From Trichoplusia ni (taxonomy: Eukaryota; Arthropoda; Insecta; Lepidoptera; Noctuidae): a DNA stretch of 64,000 bases. Of the stretch, positions 56,828-64,000 are shown piece by piece. The notes below the pieces were generated by a model, which saw only the letters and a program-made list of their open reading frames with translations, had not been told where the DNA came from and did no database searches. The stretch lies in the NCBI RefSeq assembly GCF_003590095.1, contig NC_039483.1, forward strand, positions 14,632,001 to 14,696,000, read 5' to 3'. Position 1 is the stretch's first letter. Each line of letters starts with the position of its first letter. The translations under genes were made by a program, and so were the position numbers.

Positions 56828-56970
56828 TGGTCGACTCTACTCGTGATCTGAACGCTGGCCTTTTCTTTGTACAATGGATTAGCATTGCTATTCAATGATG
56901 TAATGCTGCCTCCTGGGCACGTTTTCCGCCTTTAGCAGGGATGAGGACGGATTTTTTGATACTTTTTAAA
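56828..56970 (+). pseudogene. Decayed second copy of the 7,098-7,256 coding tail
   Basis: GGTCGACTCTACTCGTGATC, GATTAGCATTGCTATTCAAT and CTGGGCACGTTTTCC parallel the copy at 7,098. A TGA replaces the CGT codon in the IQRGN part, and an indel precedes CTGGGCACG. The stop and frameshift show it is dead. Confidence 0.6.
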
Positions 56971-57057
56971 TAGTACATTGCTATTATTTCCTATTTGTAT
57001 ATGCATTTAGTTTAATATAGTTTAAAATGAAATATACTAATTATAAGATAGTGAATG

Positions 57058-57250
57058 CACGGATAATGGACTGGTATAGGTTATGCCAAAGATTCGATCC
57101 CAGTGTAAGTAAGACAAGTATTTAATTTTGTGTAATCAATGAAGGTTTGTTCTGAGTCTGAGTGACTTTGTGCCTGTGACTTGAATGTTTGTCAAACTCC
57201 CCGCGATATAAGGATTAAAGAACTTACTCTGGAAATTGCTAAAAAAAAAA
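57058..57250 (+). mobile_element. SINE with degraded tRNA-like head
   Basis: The B-box-like GATTCGATCCC is followed by a body with GAGTCTGAGTGACTTTGTGC and CTGTGACTTGAATG and an end at AAGAACTTACTCTGG. It shares its body with 40,158-40,295. Confidence 0.55.
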
Positions 57251-60200
57251 GCTCTGTTTAAAAATTAAATTATAGAGGAAAATCGTTATCCCTAGGTAAC
57301 ATACCACTTTTCAGTATAACGTTTTCAGTGAAAATATTTTTATATATTATTTTGATATGCGTTATAAAATAAAAATGCCAGTTCGGCCGTTCAATAGGGA
57401 TTTGCGATGTGATACGATTTCGAGCTCCGATGCTTTAATCATATCAACATTCGGTACTCGACTACGTATTATTGTCATGACGATATTTTTGCATACCTAT
57501 TTGTATTGCCAAAAATAACTTGAATGGTTTATATATTGGGCCTTATAGTTGAAGAGTTTTAGGTCTGAATGAATGACAATAAGTGTGTTTGTAATAAGGA
57601 CATATTGGATATCATCTTTAGAGACCTATATCCGACAGTGGACAACAATAAGCTAAGTTGATGTATTGATTGAAATACAAAAGGATTGTATTTTGTATTT
57701 TCCATTTACTTTTCGACTTTTGTACTATTTTTCCAAGATTAATAATGTTAATATCCCTTTTCAGAATGACCATTTAATGCTATGTGTATAAATTCCAGGG
57801 TCCAGGTGAACGAATAAAAACACCACACTCACTATTAACAAAGATATTATAATGATATATAATAATACTGGCGATTCACACAAAAATTTACAAAAATAAA
57901 TAGTTTTACATGTAACGAAACCATAGCGCGATCTAATTCGATCCCAACGCCATCTATGGAGGCTTGGGTCAAACCTTTTTACAATGAATGTTGAACTATA
58001 TTTAAAAATGCAATTGATCGCGCTACGGCTTCGCATACAACGTTGAACACTATGTATTAAGTAATTTACAATCAATTTTAGATTTGATTTTTGTGGCCTT
58101 TTACGTCTGTACGTCTTATTAAAATCAATACCAACGATATCTTATCGTTAACCAGTTCAACTCTTTCAATAAAAATAAATTCAAAAACCTAACAGAAGAT
58201 CACACGACCTTTATTTCGCAAGCTTCTATAGAACATCCGAAATTTTTGCGGCGATTCAAACAACAACGATTGCACACAACAGTATCATGTTATTCCTTTC
58301 GTTTTCTTCCAACCTCTAAAGTGGGACTACGAACGGTAAAAAACAGAAATCCCATTTCAATAGACTCTTGAAATTTGAACTGATTGAAGGTATTGCAGAA
58401 ATACGCTGTCCGTAATAATAAAAGTTCTCGGAATCTGATTAACCAATCCCTGTCAGTCTTCGTTCGTCGGAATGCCATGAAAGTCGACTTTTGTTTTATA
58501 ACCACAAAAAAAGTAGAGAGAAATGTAATCAACACGGACAGCCGGATTTTTATTCAAATAATGTAATATCGTAGTATTTTTTACCTTTAAATCATCAATC
58601 AAACCGTCATTTTTTTATACCGGCAAGTTATATTCGTGGATATGTTACCTTTAAGTCCAGAAAGTATAGAACTTGAAGCAAGACTTTATTATGAAAGTGA
58701 GACGCCACTCTACGGTAACGGTGAGTATTCGCTGTCTCGCTTTAACAAGACGGCAAGAAGTTTTTTCTCTAGGAGGCGATACGTACCTATTAATGATAGA
58801 TAGATAGTTTAATATCACACCTCTTTTATTTCTCCCTAAGCTTGACATGTAAAGGAAGTAGTCCTTCTACATTTTCTTGCAACACGTCGAAAGAGACTCA
58901 ACCAAACAAATCTAATAAAGTGACGTCACAAAAAGAAATTGCATTTTCCTTGTTTCATTGTATCGACTGGAATGTTATTCCGTCTGGGTAACGTTTCAAT
59001 TTGCGAAGGTGAAATCTCTAGAAAACGTTTTTGAAACAATATAAACGGGATTAATCCGTTCAATTGTGTAAAAGAGGAGATAAAAGCAAATAGAATAAAA
59101 ACAAATGAGGAATAAGAGGATATTGTAATTGGCGGGGTAGCTTTGACTTTGCAGTCAGATTTGTTGCTTTTTTGTGACTTTTGCCTATATTGCTCTGAAA
59201 GAAATTACTTTAGTCTGTCTGGTTTAGAGGCTATCTATATTTCAATAAAATAAAATAGATAGTAGTTAAAATAGTCACCCCCTACAACATTAGTTTATGA
59301 CCTATTTTAAGCTGAAAACGGTGATGATCTTCAGTCAATCGGTACAAAGGCACAAATTATTTCAACGACACTCATAAAAGAATTTATTTAACATCAACCT
59401 TCAATACTGAACCAAGTATCTCGGGAAAACTTTTTGGAATCCTTCATTTCTCTTAATCGCGAATACTAAGTCTGTGATCGAAGTTCTCTGAATGCTATTT
59501 AGATTCTAAAGACAACTTCGTTTATTCGAAAAGTTATGTTTTCCAATTTGCAGCTATTAAACTACTTGAATCTAACTTACATTTGAGTTGAGTGGAGGAT
59601 TATTATTATTTCTACTGTACCTTAAGCGCGCCAAGATTCGGATTGCTTTTTTAATTCTTTCAGCAATTAAGTATAGAGACTTAAAAGAAAAGCAATAAAA
59701 GAACATACCAAAACATTAACTACGTTTGTATCAATTGTTATTGAGTACAAAAAACGACAGAGGAACTGTAATTTAGAAGATTTCCAGTCTAACTCCTCAT
59801 CGACTCGGACACCCCAACTACTACATCTAAGATTTTGGGCCATCACATGTCATGTGGGCCAAATGTTCAATAGATCAATATTTGTTTCTTTCAATTCATG
59901 ACGTTATTTCTGGACTGGACGTGATTAAAAAAAATATCTAGCAAAAAGTTCACTTTTAAAAGCACAAATAAAATCTAATATTCAGAAGACCAGTTAAAAC
60001 AATAAAAAATAACTGTTGAAAATAATGTTATGCTCCATTTACGTAACCATCTCGAGAGGTCTAAGCTACATTAAGGAAGCCAGAAGTTCTTAACGCGAAG
60101 TAAACGATGCACTACGTTTTAATTGCATTAATTACTGTGCAATGCTCGGAAGCCGAACAATGCTAGAATTTGCATCGCTAGCAGGGTGCCGAGGCATTTG

Positions 60201-61611
60201 TGGAGAATCTTGTGGCGCCTAAAAATATTAATTATAAAAAAATTGTGTTTGAGCTTTGAAATTCATATTTTTTAATGTCTTGAATTTGAGAGAAATCATT
60301 TTAAAGCAAATTCTAATTAAAAAAATAAACTTTTTGGTTATTAATATCATCAAATTTTATTGATATTATGCAGGGGTATCATTCCACCCATTTCCAAATA
60401 TTTAGTTTTGTAAGTTAGTCATTTTCTTAGTTACTGTCGATAGTATATGCATCAATAAAATCATCTTTTTATAAATAAACAGTTAATAACAATAATTACT
60501 TTTAATTTATAATTTGTAATTAAATCCTAAACGCTACCGTTTACGCTGCATTAAACCTACAGTTTTTCTTCTAACAGAAAGTTTTAGCACTTAATATCTA
60601 AACTTTAAGTAACAAGTAATAAATAATGTAATAATTTTGCTCTAGTAACGCAAGTTTATCGTTAACCTGTACTGTGTACAGGTGAGCACAATTCTATTAT
60701 TAAGAGCATGAGTTTGAACAAATACAATGTTTTGTTGGAAAACTAAAAAGTGTTGAACTCGCTAAGCACGCAATGTGTTGTCCCGCTCCTAATGGATATA
60801 ATGATAGATAAAAACCCATCAAGTGCGAGAAGGAATTGAGGCACTACGGTTATAGTATTAATAGGCTATAGAAAAACTTGACTGCCTAAAGATATAGACT
60901 ATAGATACCAATCGTTGCCTTCATTTGATTTTTTTATGAACAGGATTAACACGTAATATGTGAAACTTTCAATTGTCTATTTTAGGTATCACGGCTCACG
61001 AGATACAGCTTAGTGACAGAACAATTGCCAGACAGCGGGTTTTGGTTTAATTTTTTGGGTAGAGAATCCAAAAATATTGTTAACCTGCGACACAAAAACG
61101 ACTAGGTGTTAAAAGTTGTCTGTGTGTCTTTGTGCCTTTGGCATCGTTACTGAAGGTACACCAATTTTATTGTGTTTATTATTTGCTCCTGAAAGATGAA
61201 CTAGTTAACTTTTCTTAGCAATGATACCAAGATGGCCTTCACAAAACGACCGCGGAGTGCACTATACGCATTTTAATAGCCTATCTTCAAAGTCACAAAT
61301 TACCTATATTACGACGCTTCATATTTACATAAGTACTCGATTACAATTAATACGGAGACCTCATTAAACGGGAATCGCGTAAGCTTCATCTGCATGTGTT
61401 GCATTATAATTAAAGGAATGCCGGCGAATATTCTCGTGGGAGCTCACGAATGAAACACAAGTGTTGTGTGCTCAGTTTTAACGCAGAACAATACAATTTT
61501 ATTAACAAAATACTGGAAAGGTATATCATTTTAAACGATCTCAAATATTTGTTTTGTTAATGAGATTTTCGTGTAATATTTACTAAGGTTAATTATGTTA
61601 TCATCATGTTA
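57251..61611. other. AT-rich non-coding DNA
   Basis: No coding region with a recognisable domain. Open frames at 57,761-58,075, 58,290-58,566 and 58,651-58,848 lack any signature. Confidence 0.45.
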
Positions 61612-61870
61612 TTTTTTTTACAACTATGTTGGGTTCAGCTTCCAGAAGGGGATGTAGCTAAGTAGGTTCCCATGTATAACTGACCTCCTCAACCATGTTA
61701 CCTGGGCTACACGATACCCCTTAGTAAGACTGGTTGTCAGACTTTCTTGCTTCTGACAACCCGCGACGACTATAAAAGATTTATGAATAACAGCCGGGAT
61801 ACACAATTCAGAATGCCTTACGAAACACGGTGGAACTCGTTATGACATACATGGTCATCCATCTCCTGAC
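61612..61870 (+). repeat. Interspersed repeat related to 41,165-41,392
   Basis: TGGGTTCAGCTTCCAGAAGG, TGACCTCCTCAACCATGTTA, CCTGGGCTACACGATACCCC and CTTCTGACAACCCGCGACGA follow the order of a repeat I know as common in Lepidoptera. Class not established. Confidence 0.55.
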
Positions 61871-63811
61871 CGATTGCCATGAAGAGGACAGACATTTGAT
61901 GAACCTTTAGTAAAAGAAGCTTAAAGGTGCTTATTTTTATCAGTTACCATTGAATTAGCAAGATGGCGCATTACAGTGAGCTTAACGGCGTCTCATTTCA
62001 AAACTTTAACAGTTTTACTTTAAGATATCAAAATAAGGGCTCTATACATAACAATTGTAACAACGAAGAGCCCTTACCCGTAATGCCACAATGTGTTACT
62101 GACTGCGCCTAATTAGAGCCATTATCATACTAAAACACGAAATTATAAAAACATTTACGATATCAAAAACAATGGTAACAAAATTATACGTTAACCCACT
62201 TCGCAGGGAACAAATCGAAAACTGATTGCTATTCCCTTTAGAGAGCCTAGCATTACCTCTTGAAGTAACACTCTTGCAATTGTAGAAGTGAGACAGAACA
62301 CTACACGTTGTAGAACGCTATCTCGCTTCCACGTTAACAAAAATGTTGGTTTAAGACGAGGTGGTGGGATCCCTGATTGGTTCATTGTAGCGTGGACGGG
62401 CGCTAATGAAAAACTAACAACACGACGAGATACAAATGACTGGCGTCGTCCCAATGAATCTATTTAATTCTGACTCGCTGACACAATTCCATTTTAATAT
62501 CTCGTCAATTTCGTAACTAGTTTGGAGAATTTAACGAAGCTTAACGAATCGAATGTTATTTTTGCTTTTTATGTTTTTAAAGTGAAGTGTTTATTTTAAT
62601 GTTTTTATTGAGTCTTAATTCGGGTTGTTATATGACAGTTGATATTATGATAAAAGTCCGTAACTTTTATTTTTTTGATACTGATGTTGTACCGTCAAAA
62701 TATTTGGTTACAGAAATAAAAGATTTAATCCTTTGGGTTTTTATTAGAAAAAATCAACAATTGGTTGAATGGTTTTGAGAAAATGTGGAAGAAGTTAAGA
62801 TATACTCAAACAAAAACTTTTGATTGGTCATTACGTTTAAGTATTTATTTTTCAATAGAAAGGGCTGATAATGTCGACAAATATAGAAAATGATACTCAA
62901 TTGTTTTCCGCGATACTACAAGATGTTTTTTTTTTTTGCTTTGTCTACTAGAAGAATTAATCCGTCAAACACTCACAACATCTTTTATTCTATTTATTCA
63001 CTTGTATAAAATAAAGATCTTTTCTTTCGATAATTTTTACATTAGTCCTGTTTTTCAAACTATGTGTTTTTGTCTGACATTGACAAATGAAGTGCCAATG
63101 AAATCTTACAAATGTTCCGTAGGTACTTATTTGAAGTACTTAAGGACTGATATTTTTCTTTTTATATTTTTTTTCTGAAATAGGTAGGATAATCTACTTT
63201 ATTGTCAAAGTTAATTAAATTTTGTTCTTAGACTATTTGAATGGACTCTTGAAGCTTGCTTGTAGATTATTCATATGACGATTTTAAAGAAGCTTAAATA
63301 TTTGGTATTTTTTCGTATCCGAGAAATATATGAATCCCACATGTATTTTTTTCATTCAGAATCATTTCCTTAATAATTATGAAAATTGCATGCATCACCT
63401 TATAAATGAACTACACGTCCGAAGTTTATTTTTTTTAATAAAATTCATTTGTCACACGACATATTACTTTTGCTTGGTCCTATTTGTGTGGAACCCTCAG
63501 TTTCGCCAGTGTGGCTCGCACTTCACAGGTTTACTGATTTAATGTGAAACTCGTATGTCATTCAGAAACCGATTATATTTTATTTTTGAAGAAACAATTA
63601 TGGCCTCTTGAATTCTAGGAAAATTCGTGTTAAAAAAAAACATTTTATCTTTCATAAAAAACAGAATTACTTAATATCTACTATATTATGTCTCCGCATC
63701 GTGATATGGGGACATTCTATGATATAAACTCTCAATCAATAATATCGATCAATACACTATTTATGAAAGGAATAAACAAATTTGCAAGCAAAACACGCTT
63801 TTTAGAATATA
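61871..63811. other. AT-rich non-coding DNA
   Basis: No gene recognised. Open frames here are short and T-rich without domain character. Confidence 0.45.
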
Positions 63812-64000
63812 CTAGCTGTTGCCCGCGACTTCGTCCCCGTGGGTAGAAGATATAAGTTTTGATTTATACCTGCCCTGTTTTTTTCACATTTTCCATTGTA
63901 TCTTCGCTCCTATTAGTCGCAGCGTGATGTTATATAGCCTATAGCCTTCCTCGATAAATGGTCTATTCAACACAAAAAGAATTTTTCAAATCGAACCAGT
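63812..64000 (-). mobile_element. Helitron-like element, copy 6, running off the window
   Basis: Minus-strand copy beginning CTAGCTGTTGCCCGCGACTT with the conserved CTATTAGTCGCAGCGTGATG and TCCTCGATAAATGGTC blocks. Its 5' end lies beyond 64,000. Confidence 0.65.

Noticed and set aside
1..64000. CRISPR arrays, bacterial operons, ribosomal RNA genes
   Set aside because: No regularly spaced direct repeats, no rRNA-like conserved blocks, and intron-bearing genes show nuclear eukaryotic DNA.

Overview
The window looks like AT-rich, repeat-dense nuclear DNA from a moth or butterfly (Lepidoptera). It holds several interspersed repeats that I know from lepidopteran genomes: short Helitron-like elements ending in CAGCTAG, tRNA-derived SINEs, and LINE 3' ends with TTTTGATTTT-type tails. 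It also has spliceosomal introns (GTAAGT...CAG) and a 1,000-N scaffold gap. A closer taxonomic assignment from sequence alone would be a guess. I could not recognise a host protein-coding exon anywhere in the 64 kb; every convincing coding region belongs to a transposable element.

Layout: 1-10,052 is intergenic or intronic DNA with a palindrome-containing MITE, two Helitron-like elements, SINE relics and one short retroelement-like coding tail. 10,053-13,246 (minus) is a non-LTR retrotransposon with intact endonuclease and reverse-transcriptase motifs but no visible ORF1 and no ATG for ORF2. 13,316-20,081 is the highlight: a composite PIF/Harbinger structure made of two nearly identical 3,068-bp autonomous elements in head-to-head inverted orientation. 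They sit at mirror-image positions in the ends of an older Harbinger-family element and form a palindrome with two 3,167-bp arms around a 428-bp centre. A 46-bp perfect hairpin lies just to its right. 20,204-26,148 is comparatively repeat-poor with local GC-rich patches. 26,149-27,148 is a gap. 27,149-64,000 is AT-rich DNA with scattered Helitron-like elements, SINEs, LINE tails, a compound cruciform at 35.7 kb and short unclassified repeats.

How the genes fit together: each autonomous Harbinger carries two oppositely oriented, interlocked genes. The DDE transposase (3 exons, 420 aa) has its last exon inside the intron of the MADF/Myb-like protein gene. The MADF gene (2 exons, 364 aa) has its last exon inside the transposase's second intron. 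Every junction joins in frame. The two splice acceptors sit back to back in a 35-bp segment. In PIF/Harbinger elements the Myb-like partner typically helps the transposase enter the nucleus and bind the element ends. The left copy is intact. The right copy differs by eye at only two homopolymers, one of which frameshifts the C-terminus of its transposase. Read-through transcription across the pair would give a long hairpin RNA, a possible self-silencing trigger.
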